Position numbers and translations under genes: made by a program. A DNA stretch of 64,000 bases from the NCBI GenBank assembly GCA_017550685.1, contig JAFZOJ010000078.1:124001-188000 (forward strand), read 5' to 3'. Of the stretch, positions 53,208 through 61,729 are shown piece by piece. A model generated the notes under the pieces. The model had not been told where the DNA came from, made no database searches, and worked only from the letters and a program-made list of their open reading frames with translations. Position 1 is the stretch's first letter; every line of letters begins with the position of its first letter. This stretch comes from Treponema sp. (GTDB lineage: Bacteria > Spirochaetota > Spirochaetia > Treponematales > Treponemataceae).

Positions 53208-54515
53208 ATGAAAAAAAAATTAATTAAGAAATACAAGAACTTATTCCCTGATTTTATTATTAATCTATATCATAATTATTTATTTTTTTTAGATAGAAAA
53301 AAGAAAGAGAAAGACTATAAACAAATTCTTTATGAAACTCAAACCCATTATAACGATGTCGAAAAATCGATACGAAATAAAGGAAATTCAAAAATAAATT
53401 TTGCTTCATATGTTATTTTTGATTCAACTTTTTGCGGTTATGGTTTAATGGATTTAATGTTACAAAACGAATCAAAATATTCACCTAAAATTGTAATCAT
53501 TCCTGATACTTCCAGAGGAAATATCAATATGATAAAACAATATAAACAAACAAAAGATTTTTTTATTAATAAATATGGTGAAAAATATGTTTTAGATGGA
53601 TATAACTTAGATAATAATGAATTCATTGATTTATCAGATCAATTTGATATAGTATATTGTGCAAATCCATACGATAACATGGTAAATAAAATACATTCAA
53701 TTAATTATCTTCGAACTAAAAACATTTTACCTATATATATCAGTTATGGTTATCATGTTGATAAATATTGTTATAATTCTATATTGCCATTATTAGAAAT
53801 AAGTCTTTTTTGGAAAGTTTTTGCAGATAATAAAATTGCATATAATGACTATAAGAAATATGAATTAATACATGGTAAGAATGTTTTTTTATCTGGTTAT
53901 GCAAAAATGGATCAATTAGAAGAATTTAAAAAAATACAATCTTCAAAAAAAATTATTGTTATAGCTCCTCATCATACTGTTAATATGGCAACATTACCAT
54001 TATCAAATTTTAAAGATAATTATGATTTTATTTTAGATTTACCAAAATTATATCCAGAAATAAAATTTATTTTTCGTCCTCATCCACTTCTATTTACAAC
54101 AATGATAAATGAAGGTATTTGGACATCAGAACAAGTAAATGAATATATTGATAAACTTAAATTGCTTAATATAGACTATTCTATTGGTGGTGATTATCTT
54201 AAAATATTTGCTCAATCTGATGCAATAATACATGATTGTGCATCTTTTGTAGCAGAATATTTATATACAGGAAAACCATGTTGTTTTTTTGCAAAAAAAG
54301 ATTACAAAAAGTATTTTTCTAAAATTGGTAAAAAATGTCTAAAATATCATTATATAACAAAAAATAGAGAAGAGATTTGTAAATTTATTGAAAAAAATGT
54401 ATTAGGAGAAAATGATTATTTAGCCAAAAAAAGAGATTCTTTTGTAAAATCAAACCTTGCAATTAATTATCCAAATGTTTCACAAATTATTTTGGATAAA
54501 ATAACATTAGTCTGA
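53208..54515 (+). CDS. CDP-glycerol-transferase-like GT-B protein
   Basis: A 435-residue protein of very high A+T content. The C-terminal part carries elements of the CDP-glycerol glycerophosphotransferase family: KIIVIAPHHTVN, IKFIFRPHPLLFTTM and AIIHDCASFVAEYLYTGKP. The N-terminal half (YHNYLFFLDRKKKEKDY, then VIFDSTFCGYGLMDLM) is less typical. It could transfer a glycerol-phosphate, a phosphonate or a plain sugar. It begins without a good ribosome site and is followed 21 bases later by the flippase, so the two are probably one transcript. Confidence 0.7.
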   Translation: MKKKLIKKYKNLFPDFIINLYHNYLFFLDRKKKEKDYKQILYETQTHYNDVEKSIRNKGNSKINFASYVIFDSTFCGYGLMDLMLQNESKYSPKIVIIPDTSRGNINMIKQYKQTKDFFINKYGEKYVLDGYNLDNNEFIDLSDQFDIVYCANPYDNMVNKIHSINYLRTKNILPIYISYGYHVDKYCYNSILPLLEISLFWKVFADNKIAYNDYKKYELIHGKNVFLSGYAKMDQLEEFKKIQSSKKIIVIAPHHTVNMATLPLSNFKDNYDFILDLPKLYPEIKFIFRPHPLLFTTMINEGIWTSEQVNEYIDKLKLLNIDYSIGGDYLKIFAQSDAIIHDCASFVAEYLYTGKPCCFFAKKDYKKYFSKIGKKCLKYHYITKNREEICKFIEKNVLGENDYLAKKRDSFVKSNLAINYPNVSQIILDKITLV

Positions 54516-54536
54516 AAATAGGAATACTATACTTTC

Positions 54537-55997
54537 ATGGAAGAAAAAAACTTAAAAAGAAAAACAAAAGTCGGAATGGCTTGGAATGCTATAGAAAAAA
54601 TATCCGTTCAAGGAATATCATTTATAATTAGTATTATTCTTGCACGCCTATTAAATCCTCATGATTATGGTATAATAGGTATGGTATCAATATTTATAAC
54701 TTTTGCGAATGTATTTATCGATAGTGGTTTTTTAAGAGCCCTTATTCAAAAGCAAGACAGAAATGAAATTGATTATTCAACGACCCTTATCTTTAATGTA
54801 TTAATTAGTATTATTTTATATTTAATATTATTCATTGCAGCTCCTTATATTGCTAATTTTTATAAAACTCCAGAATTAGTAAGAATACAAAGAGTTTTAT
54901 TTCTATTCATTATTATTAATTCATTAACAATAGTACAAAATGCTAAACTTCAAATAAATCTTGATTTCAAAAGTATTGCAATCATTACAGCAATTTCAAC
55001 AATTCTTTCTGGATTTATAGCAGTCATATTTGCATTAAAAGGATTTGGTGTATGGGCTTTGGTAATACAAACTTTATCTAAAGCTTTAATATCATTTATA
55101 GGTTTATGGATTCGAGGAAAATGGATTCCAAAAACAGGATTTTCTATAGATAGTTTTAAGAAATTATTTAGTTATGGTTCAAAACTATTATTTTCAGGTT
55201 TACTAGGTACTACTATTTCTAATGTTAATAATCTTATTATTGGAAAAATATATAATCCAGAAAATTTAGGATTTTATACAAGAGGACAACAATTTCCTGA
55301 TCTAACTGTTGGAACACTGAACTCAGTATTAACAAATTCAACATTCCCAATGATGACTGCATTGCAAGATAATCATGAAGAATTGTTAAATGTATTTAAG
55401 AGACTATTAAAATTAACATCTTTAATTGTTTTCCCTGCGATGATAGGAATGGCGATTTTATCAGAAAATATAATGCTGGTAATTCTTGGTGAGAAATGGT
55501 TACCAGCAGCTATATATTTATTCTGGCTTTCAATTAGTAATATATTAGTTCCATTAAGTTCATTAAATTTAAATCTATTAAATGCAATTGGAAGATCAGA
55601 CTTGTTTCTTAAAATTGATATTGCAAAAGTTCCAATTATTATTTTAACAATGATAATTACATTTCCAATTAGTTTAAAAGCTGTTGTTATTGGAATGACA
55701 ATAACAAGTGTTATATATTTTTATATGAATACATTTATGATTAATAAAATATTTAAATTTGGTTTTTTTAAGCAAATCTTATTAGTGTGGAAAACAATTA
55801 TAGCTTCATTAATAATGGGAATATTAGTTTTTTTTATAAAAAATATTTTTGATAATATGTTATATGGATTAATAATTGGAATACTAACTGGAATCATTAG
55901 TTATACTATATTATTATTTTTCTTACGAGAAGAAGAATTGTATTTATTTTTTAATAAGTTGAAAATATATTTAAATAATACGAAGAAGAATAAATAA
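54537..55997 (+). CDS. Wzx-type lipid-linked oligosaccharide flippase
   Basis: A 486-residue polytopic membrane protein of the MOP/PST superfamily with about 12 to 14 helices. The N-terminus (VGMAWNAIEKISVQGISFIISIILARLLNPHDYGI in overlapping parts) and IDSGFLRALIQKQDRNEIDY are typical of polysaccharide exporters. It should flip the undecaprenyl-linked repeat unit across the inner membrane. It is extremely A+T-rich. Its stop lies two bases from the stop of the convergent fdtB-like gene, with no room for a terminator. Confidence 0.9.
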   Translation: MEEKNLKRKTKVGMAWNAIEKISVQGISFIISIILARLLNPHDYGIIGMVSIFITFANVFIDSGFLRALIQKQDRNEIDYSTTLIFNVLISIILYLILFIAAPYIANFYKTPELVRIQRVLFLFIIINSLTIVQNAKLQINLDFKSIAIITAISTILSGFIAVIFALKGFGVWALVIQTLSKALISFIGLWIRGKWIPKTGFSIDSFKKLFSYGSKLLFSGLLGTTISNVNNLIIGKIYNPENLGFYTRGQQFPDLTVGTLNSVLTNSTFPMMTALQDNHEELLNVFKRLLKLTSLIVFPAMIGMAILSENIMLVILGEKWLPAAIYLFWLSISNILVPLSSLNLNLLNAIGRSDLFLKIDIAKVPIIILTMIITFPISLKAVVIGMTITSVIYFYMNTFMINKIFKFGFFKQILLVWKTIIASLIMGILVFFIKNIFDNMLYGLIIGILTGIISYTILLFFLREEELYLFFNKLKIYLNNTKKNK

Positions 55998-55999
55998 AA

Positions 56000-57103
56000 C
56001 TATTTCCACTCATTCAAAGTGTTGATTACATGCTTAATCTGCTCTTCCGTTAAACAAGGGCTCATAGGTAAACTTAATTCTTGAGCATGAATTTTTTCCG
56101 TCACGGGTAGACTAATGGAATTCCACTCTTTATAACATTCTTGTTTATGTGGTGGAATAGGGTAATGAATGTTTGTACCAATTCCATTTGATTCAAGATA
56201 TTTATGAAGTTCGTCTCTTTGTTCACAAAGGATAGGGAATAAATGAAACACATGCTGATTCCAATCAAAGATTTTTGGTAGTATTATTTTTGGATTTTTA
56301 ATTCCTTCTATGTATTTTTTAGCAACTGCTTTTCTTAAAGCTATATCTTCATCAAGATGTTTTAATTTTACATCGAGTATAGCTGCTTGTATTTCATCAA
56401 GGCGACTGTTACGGCCACAGTATTGAAACACATATTTTTTCTGGCTTCCGTAATTTGCAAGACTACGTATTGCTTTTGCCAGTTGTTCATCATTTGTAGT
56501 AACAGCACCGGCATCTCCCAAAGCACCTAGATTTTTTCCTGGATAAAAGCTATGTCCTGCGGCATCACCAATGGATCCGGTTTTTTTACCATTGAAAAGA
56601 CAACCATGTGCCTGTGCATTATCTTCTATCAATTTTAAATTATATTTTTTACAAAGCTTTCCTATTTTATCTGTATAAGCACACTGACCATACAAATGTA
56701 CAATTGTTATAGCTTTTGTTTTATCTGTAATTTTTGATTCTATTAATGAATCATCGATTTGATATGTATTAATATTTGGTTCAACCAAAACTGGTTTAAG
56801 GTTATTTTCGGTAATTGCTAAAATTGTTGCTATATAAGTATTTGCCGGAACAATTACTTCGTCACCCGGTTTCATTACACCAAGTTCAATATATGCTCGA
56901 AATATCCAGATAAGAGCATCTAAACCGTTTGCACATCCAATACAATATTTTGATCCAATATAATTAGTATAATCAGATTCAAACTTTTGATTTTCAGAAC
57001 CCTGTAAATACCAGCCACTGTCAATTACACGCAATGCAGCTTCATGAATTTCATCTTTATATTTATTTGTTACATCGTGTAAGCTTAAAAAAGGTACTTG
57101 CAT
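56000..57103 (-). CDS. DegT/DnrJ/EryC1/StrS sugar aminotransferase (FdtB/QdtB-like)
   Basis: A 367-residue PLP enzyme that aminates a keto-sugar. [19 protein letters not shown] at the start, [37 protein letters not shown], the PLP-contact EDNAQAHG, and the Schiff-base lysine region [17 protein letters not shown] are all present. With the upstream ketoisomerase and acetyltransferase it would make a dTDP-3-acetamido-3,6-dideoxyhexose (Fuc3NAc or Qui3NAc). The start at 57103 follows GTGAGGC; an upstream TTG-type extension of 20 residues is not conserved in family starts. Confidence 0.9.
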   Translation of the reverse strand: MQVPFLSLHDVTNKYKDEIHEAALRVIDSGWYLQGSENQKFESDYTNYIGSKYCIGCANGLDALIWIFRAYIELGVMKPGDEVIVPANTYIATILAITENNLKPVLVEPNINTYQIDDSLIESKITDKTKAITIVHLYGQCAYTDKIGKLCKKYNLKLIEDNAQAHGCLFNGKKTGSIGDAAGHSFYPGKNLGALGDAGAVTTNDEQLAKAIRSLANYGSQKKYVFQYCGRNSRLDEIQAAILDVKLKHLDEDIALRKAVAKKYIEGIKNPKIILPKIFDWNQHVFHLFPILCEQRDELHKYLESNGIGTNIHYPIPPHKQECYKEWNSISLPVTEKIHAQELSLPMSPCLTEEQIKHVINTLNEWK

Positions 57104-57123
57104 TTTTTGCCTCACATAATTGA

Positions 57124-57573
57124 TTATATCTTTTTTAAAAATCGAGCAGGATTTCCTATCCAAACTTCATTATCAGGAACATCTTTAGTAACTACGCTTC
57201 CTGCTCCAATCATAGCATTTTCACCTATTGTAATACCACACAATATAGTGGCATTTGCACCTATACTAGCACCTTTCTTAATTATAGTTTTTTGTAATTT
57301 CCAGTCTGGATTCTTAGAACGAGGTAATAGATCATTTGTAAAAGTTGCATTTGGGCCAATAAATACGTTATCTTCTAAAGTAATACCATCCCATAATTGA
57401 ACACCACTTTTTACAGTGACATTATTTCCAACTTTAACTTCATTTTCTATTAATACATTTGAACAGATATTACAATTTTCACCAATCTGTGCATCGGGAA
57501 AAATTACACAAAATTGCCAGACATTAGTATTTTGAGGAATAGTTGCTTTACAATCAGATAAAGGGTGTATCAT
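57124..57573 (-). CDS. Hexapeptide-repeat sugar N-acetyltransferase (FdtC/QdtC-like)
   Basis: A 149-residue left-handed beta-helix protein with repeated I/V-G-x-x-x/N-x units ([52 protein letters not shown]) and the closing [20 protein letters not shown]. The family acetylates the amino group of dTDP-3-amino sugars using acetyl-CoA. Size and gene neighbours (ketoisomerase one base upstream, aminotransferase 20 bases downstream) fit that role well. Confidence 0.87.
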   Translation of the reverse strand: MIHPLSDCKATIPQNTNVWQFCVIFPDAQIGENCNICSNVLIENEVKVGNNVTVKSGVQLWDGITLEDNVFIGPNATFTNDLLPRSKNPDWKLQKTIIKKGASIGANATILCGITIGENAMIGAGSVVTKDVPDNEVWIGNPARFLKKI

Positions 57574-57574
57574 T

Positions 57575-57973
57575 TTATTCTTTAAGACTCTTTAGGAAAT
57601 CATCATAATTTCGAATATATTCTTTTTCATCATAATGTTCGCTTGCAAGAACTACAAGTTTACAACCATATGAAAAGTCATGCATTTCGCGCCACATATT
57701 CTTACCAATATAAAGTCCTACATCGGGACGATTTAATAAAACTTCTTCTCTTGTTTTTCCATCATCAAGTACAAAGCGACATGCTCCATCCATGGCAATA
57801 ATAATTTGTTCCAATTCTTTATGAGCATGAAATCCACGTGATTCGTTTGGCAAGGTGTCGAACATATAATAAACACGTTTAATTTCAAAAGGAATATCTT
57901 TTAGAGCTTCAATTGCCACAAGTTTTCCACGTTGATCACCATGAATAGGCATGTTAATAAGTTTATAATTCAT
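57575..57973 (-). CDS. dTDP-4-keto-6-deoxyhexose 3,4-ketoisomerase (FdtA/QdtA-like)
   Basis: A 132-residue cupin of the WxcM-like group. [48 protein letters not shown] (paired histidines) and the C-terminal [17 protein letters not shown] are family signatures. It moves the keto group from C4 to C3 of dTDP-4-keto-6-deoxyglucose, ready for FdtB. FdtA and QdtA differ in C4 stereochemistry, which I cannot assign by eye. rmlA and rmlB, which supply the substrate, are not in the window. Confidence 0.9.
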   Translation of the reverse strand: MNYKLINMPIHGDQRGKLVAIEALKDIPFEIKRVYYMFDTLPNESRGFHAHKELEQIIIAMDGACRFVLDDGKTREEVLLNRPDVGLYIGKNMWREMHDFSYGCKLVVLASEHYDEKEYIRNYDDFLKSLKE

Positions 57974-57997
57974 TTATTTATTCCTGATTTAATAATT

Positions 57998-59668
57998 CTA
58001 TAAATTGTATTTTAACAGTAAAGTTGTATTACAGCAATGTTTCCATTCAAAATGTTTGTATACGGGGTTTACGAGAAAAATATATGTTATGGATCCTATA
58101 ACGGAAAAATCCTTGGTAATAAAATAATTGGATTCACAACCTGCACTAAGATATGTTTCAAAGTTAGCATACCATTTAAGATAAAAATCTGAATTACCTG
58201 CTGATGTGCTTACAGCCTGACTATAGATTGAATTATTATTTGGACAGAACCTGTGAAGTTTTATAGAAGTATATCCTTTTTCATATATAATTTTATATTG
58301 AAGAAATTGACTATTACCAAATGCTCCAGTTCCAGCTCCTATAATCTGACCTTTATTTGTAAGTCCTTGATTTACAAAACCATGTGAATAGAATCCCAAA
58401 TATGACCACTGTAATTGAAAATCCTGAGACATTTCAAAATTATTCAATTCAAAAGACAATTCACTTTTAAGATTGTTAGGTAAAGGTATATCCTGCTTAA
58501 AACCTACAGTATAAATACCGGTATGGAATGGATTGGCATATTCAGAAGATGTAAAATCATCAAACCCATACTCTCCAAAAACACGGAAGCCTGCCTGTGG
58601 AAATTCCCAGCTGGCGAATAATGAACATTTTTGATCTTCGTCGTTGCCGCTGGAAGAAAGGGCGTTGGAATGTGAGGCAGTAAAAAGGCGGAGAATATAT
58701 TTAAGATTTTCTGTTCTCCAATAGGTCAAAAATATTCTGTTCAAACCTATTGTCAGGCCTGGAATAAATGAAGGTTCGTAATTGGCTGACATGGCGGTGA
58801 GCATGCGGTCTTGGTTTCGGGTTGCAAATTGATCAAAGTAATCGGAGTTTTTGAGTTTGCCTACCCAGATGCGGCCTTCGATATTGCCAAGGTCCCAGTT
58901 TAAGTAGGGAATTGTTACGTTCAGTTTTCTTAGGCCTGCGTCAAATTTTGTGTAGGTTGCGGCATTGTTGCTGCCAAGCATTGGATTTAAGATTGCAGGG
59001 CCGAGCCATGGAGATTGATTTCCAAAACCAAAGGTCAGGGCGTGCCAGGTCCAGCGGATTTCGGAATCGCCCCAGTCATAGTTCCATAAGGATTTGTCTC
59101 CGTAGCGTTGGACTAAATCTATTGGCTGGTAAACAGTTCCGCTTTTGAATGTATAAGAATATGGACTTGGGTATATGTCAGGATTTGTTTCAAATGCTTT
59201 GTTTTGCATCCAGCTAAGCTGCGGTTTAAACGTCAATTCAAACCCATACCCTTCAAGTCGTAGTCCTGTAGTCAAAGAGGTATTGTATCCGACTCCCTGC
59301 CATAAAGCTCCGTCATTCTGTCCGTAAGGAGCTGCTGTGTTATAGCTGTTAAACCATTCAGGTCCGTAGATTCGGGCTTTGAGTCCCTGAAAAATGCCGC
59401 GGGTAAACCAGTTGTCTGACTGGGAATCGGGTTGCCATAAGATAAAGGTTGTTCCCAGATTATTCCCTGACCACACATGCTCCTCATCTTCATCCAGCTC
59501 CCACACACTATCACTCAAGGTCCTGTAGCCAAGTGTAGGGCGGGCAACAACTCCGGTAAGTGAAAGAAAATCGTAATATTCTTCTTCGGTGCTTTTCAAA
59601 GCTTCCTGGGCAAAAAAAAGGGTAGAGATTATAAAAATACAAACAATAAATATGGCAGATTTCTTCAT
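57998..59668 (-). CDS. Wzi-like outer-membrane barrel protein
   Basis: A 556-residue exported protein with signal peptide (SAIFIVCIFIISTLFFAQ). The body is strand-rich with many Trp/Tyr/Asn and ends CCNTTLLLKYNL. Segments such as TFGFGNQSPWLGPAILNPMLG and LNRIFLTYWRTENL recall the W-x-G-P and R-x-x-x-Y/F elements of Wzi-family capsule-anchoring barrels. Third protein of this general type in the locus. Its 5' half is visibly richer in G+C than the 3' half. It lies between rmlD and the fdt cassette in one minus-strand run. Confidence 0.7.
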   Translation of the reverse strand: MKKSAIFIVCIFIISTLFFAQEALKSTEEEYYDFLSLTGVVARPTLGYRTLSDSVWELDEDEEHVWSGNNLGTTFILWQPDSQSDNWFTRGIFQGLKARIYGPEWFNSYNTAAPYGQNDGALWQGVGYNTSLTTGLRLEGYGFELTFKPQLSWMQNKAFETNPDIYPSPYSYTFKSGTVYQPIDLVQRYGDKSLWNYDWGDSEIRWTWHALTFGFGNQSPWLGPAILNPMLGSNNAATYTKFDAGLRKLNVTIPYLNWDLGNIEGRIWVGKLKNSDYFDQFATRNQDRMLTAMSANYEPSFIPGLTIGLNRIFLTYWRTENLKYILRLFTASHSNALSSSGNDEDQKCSLFASWEFPQAGFRVFGEYGFDDFTSSEYANPFHTGIYTVGFKQDIPLPNNLKSELSFELNNFEMSQDFQLQWSYLGFYSHGFVNQGLTNKGQIIGAGTGAFGNSQFLQYKIIYEKGYTSIKLHRFCPNNNSIYSQAVSTSAGNSDFYLKWYANFETYLSAGCESNYFITKDFSVIGSITYIFLVNPVYKHFEWKHCCNTTLLLKYNL

Positions 59669-59676
59669 TATAAAAA

Positions 59677-60621
59677 TTATTCGGACTTAAATCTTTCCCC
59701 TTTGATAAACTTTTCAAGGCTAACTCGCCATTCAGGAAGTTTAATCTTGAGTTCGCGGCAGATTTTGTCCTTGCTCAAAACTGAATAAGCGGGGCGCTGA
59801 ACATTGGCTCCGTATTCTTCTGTAGTGCAGGCATTTACCTTGCACTCGTTTTTGATTCTTCCGTACTTGCGGCCAAAGTGATAGATCTCTGTTGCAAAAT
59901 TGTACCAGGTTGTTTCTCCGGCGTTTGTAAAGTGATAGATTCCAGGAGTAGGGGCGCTGTGTTTTCCAAAGGCTTCGGTAGCATTGTCAGATTTTTCAAT
60001 AATCTTAAGGATAACAGAAGCAAGGTCTACGGCGCAGGTTGGTGTACCTTTCTGATCATTGACAACGCGGATCTGATCGTGCGAGTTCATAAGGTTGGTC
60101 ATTGTGTATACAAAGTTCTTTCCGTCGTAGCCATAAAGCCAGGCTGTACGCAGGATATAAAACTGAGTCATTTCCTTTTGAATTGCATCTTCGCCGTCTG
60201 ATTTGGTTTTGCCGTATACTCCAAGCGGATTTTTTTCCATATCTTCGGTATATGGTTCTTTGCCATTACCACCAAAAACATAGTCAGTAGAAATATGAAT
60301 AAGCTTGGCTCCAATGCGGCGGGCTGTACGTGCAATATTAAGAGCTCCAAGATTATTAAGACGGTCTGCAAGCTCCGGTTCTTCTTCGGCCTTGTCTACA
60401 TTTGTATAAGCCGAACAATTGATTATCCATTTGATGTGTTTGTCTGTGCTTGTGGTATCCAGATATGATGATGTTTCTACAGATTTTTCAAAGGCTGCAA
60501 GCGCTTCTGCGTCTGTGATATCTACTTCTTTGTCGGTTCCTACCCAATGAGCTTTTTTTTCATCAAGCTGCCTTGCAACTTCACTTCCGAGCATCCCCTT
60601 ACAACCGATAAGCCAAATCAT
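59677..60621 (-). CDS. rfbD: dTDP-4-dehydrorhamnose reductase
   Basis: A 314-residue short-chain reductase (RmlD), last step of dTDP-L-rhamnose synthesis. Cofactor motif WLIGCKGMLGSEVARQL, CSAYTNVDKAEEEPELAD, STDYVFGGNGKEPYTED, catalytic Y-x-x-x-K in VYGKTKSDGE, and RTAWLYGYDGKNFV are all diagnostic. rmlA, rmlB and rmlC are not nearby and must lie elsewhere if rhamnose is made. It starts 12 bases after the preceding gene and is separated from the Wzi-like gene by eight. Confidence 0.93.
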   Translation of the reverse strand: MIWLIGCKGMLGSEVARQLDEKKAHWVGTDKEVDITDAEALAAFEKSVETSSYLDTTSTDKHIKWIINCSAYTNVDKAEEEPELADRLNNLGALNIARTARRIGAKLIHISTDYVFGGNGKEPYTEDMEKNPLGVYGKTKSDGEDAIQKEMTQFYILRTAWLYGYDGKNFVYTMTNLMNSHDQIRVVNDQKGTPTCAVDLASVILKIIEKSDNATEAFGKHSAPTPGIYHFTNAGETTWYNFATEIYHFGRKYGRIKNECKVNACTTEEYGANVQRPAYSVLSKDKICRELKIKLPEWRVSLEKFIKGERFKSE

Positions 60622-60633
60622 TTTTTTACCACC

Positions 60634-61383
60634 TTAGAATTTAGTAAATATAAAATTGCAGAATGTGTTGATTCTGTTTATGAATGATGTTTCAATTCGT
60701 TCTGTGAAAAACGGAATGCGTGGGGCATTTACACCGCCTGCACCATACAAAATCCAGTTATCTCCATCACGTATTAAAATTATACAGATTTTAAGTTTTC
60801 TAGGCCATACACAGTCAAAATCATCTTTGTATCTGAGCTTGTTTGTATTTACCGATGAATAATAAACCGAAGACTGCGAACGTGAAAGTAAAATAACCTC
60901 ATGAATTGTGCCGAACGGATCCATAACCAGGTCTGCATTAATTTCCTTGCTGATTGAACTTGCCGATTGACTCAAGACTTTTTCCGAAGTGATTTGAGCC
61001 GAATCATAAAGATTATACCAGGCCTGTGCACGTACCGAATAATATGGAATTCCAACATAATCTGAAACATTATAAAGCAGTCCTTCCAGCACCTCCGGCA
61101 GATTTTCGTTTCCCTTATAAGGCTTAATCTGAATGATTTCTGCAAGATATTTAGGATTTAAAGCTTTGATTTCTGCAATAAGCTTGTCGCAGTCCGTATT
61201 TGCACCCGTATTAAGGCACATCTTTTTAGGATTTCCAATATTCTTAATCAAAACCTTACCGCTGTCTAAGGTACTTTGTTCTTCCTGAGTAAGATTTTTG
61301 TTAAAAATGTCTGCCGAAAATGCAGCTTGTGCGAATAAAGAGACAATAATAAAAACTGTAAATGATTTATAAACTCTTTTCAT
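60634..61383 (-). CDS. Exported protein of unknown function
   Basis: A 249-residue protein I do not recognise. Signal peptide MKRVYKSFTVFIIVSLFAQAAFSAD is clear. The mature part is mixed helix/strand with two cysteines close together (KKMCLNTGANTDCDKL). The start at 61383 is chosen for the signal peptide and for GGAGG ten bases upstream. A longer reading to 61614 would run through structured element copy B and is rejected. It heads the rmlD-wzi-fdtACB run and is driven by the promoter at 61399-61427, so a link to surface-glycan biogenesis is possible. Confidence 0.75.
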   Translation of the reverse strand: MKRVYKSFTVFIIVSLFAQAAFSADIFNKNLTQEEQSTLDSGKVLIKNIGNPKKMCLNTGANTDCDKLIAEIKALNPKYLAEIIQIKPYKGNENLPEVLEGLLYNVSDYVGIPYYSVRAQAWYNLYDSAQITSEKVLSQSASSISKEINADLVMDPFGTIHEVILLSRSQSSVYYSSVNTNKLRYKDDFDCVWPRKLKICIILIRDGDNWILYGAGGVNAPRIPFFTERIETSFINRINTFCNFIFTKF

Positions 61384-61398
61384 ATCCCACATACCTCC

Positions 61399-61427
61399 AT
61401 TATAGACTAAAAAATCTATCTGTTCAA
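61399..61427 (-). promoter_or_regulatory. Promoter of the 61383-56000 run
   Basis: Minus strand TTGAAC (61422-61427), 17-nt spacer, perfect TATAAT (61399-61404). The ribosome site GGAGG lies just after the -10 box, so the leader is short but includes, or nearly includes, it. Confidence 0.65.
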
Positions 61428-61516
61428 TAAAACAAGTAAAGGGATTTATAGTTTCAAAATCATTGTTAAGAATATATATAAAAAAAAATGAATTATAAAT
61501 TAAATAATTACATTTA

Positions 61517-61665
61517 TTAGATGACGCGAGGGAACAAAACGGGGGCCAAAATGACTCTGTTTGTTGATGCCGCGAAGCGGCAGTCAATAGTTCCATTGCA
61601 ACAAACAGCGTCAAGCGCGATATCGCGCGCTTTTGGCCCCCGTTTTGTGACCGGGAGTCATCTAA
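61517..61665 (+). repeat. Structured palindromic element, copy B
   Basis: Same fold as copy A at 118-265. Outer stem TTAGATGAC (61517-61525) with GTCATCTAA (61657-61665). A perfect 17-bp stem (61535-61551 with 61631-61647). A 15-bp arm (61552-61566 with 61599-61613) keeps the same single T/G wobble. Hairpin 61568-61582. A 14-nt palindrome GCGCGATATCGCGC (61615-61628) replaces GCGGCCTAGGCCGC. Unpaired segments GCGAGGGAA, ATAGTTCC and TGACCGGGA are identical to copy A. Non-coding; it lies between two divergent genes. Confidence 0.8.
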
Positions 61666-61712
61666 TTAAAAGATTGAATTATATATTTATAATGTGCATT
61701 TTTGAACAAATA

Positions 61713-61721
61713 TGATATAAT
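61713..61721 (+). promoter_or_regulatory. Extended -10 promoter of the aminotransferase (leaderless layout)
   Basis: TGATATAAT, i.e. TGN plus a perfect TATAAT at 61716-61721. No matching -35 box. Eight bases separate the -10 box from the ATG at 61730, so the mRNA should start at or just before the start codon. No ribosome site is present. Confidence 0.5.
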
Positions 61722-61729
61722 ATCTTATT

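Noticed and set aside
61384-61614. N-terminal extension of the unknown exported protein into element B
   Set aside because: The extension would translate the structured repeat and place 77 residues before a perfect signal peptide. The ATG at 61383 has a suitable ribosome site.
61521-61715. Short plus-strand frame across element B
   Set aside because: It merely reads through the palindromic repeat. Copy A has no equivalent frame and no ribosome site precedes it.
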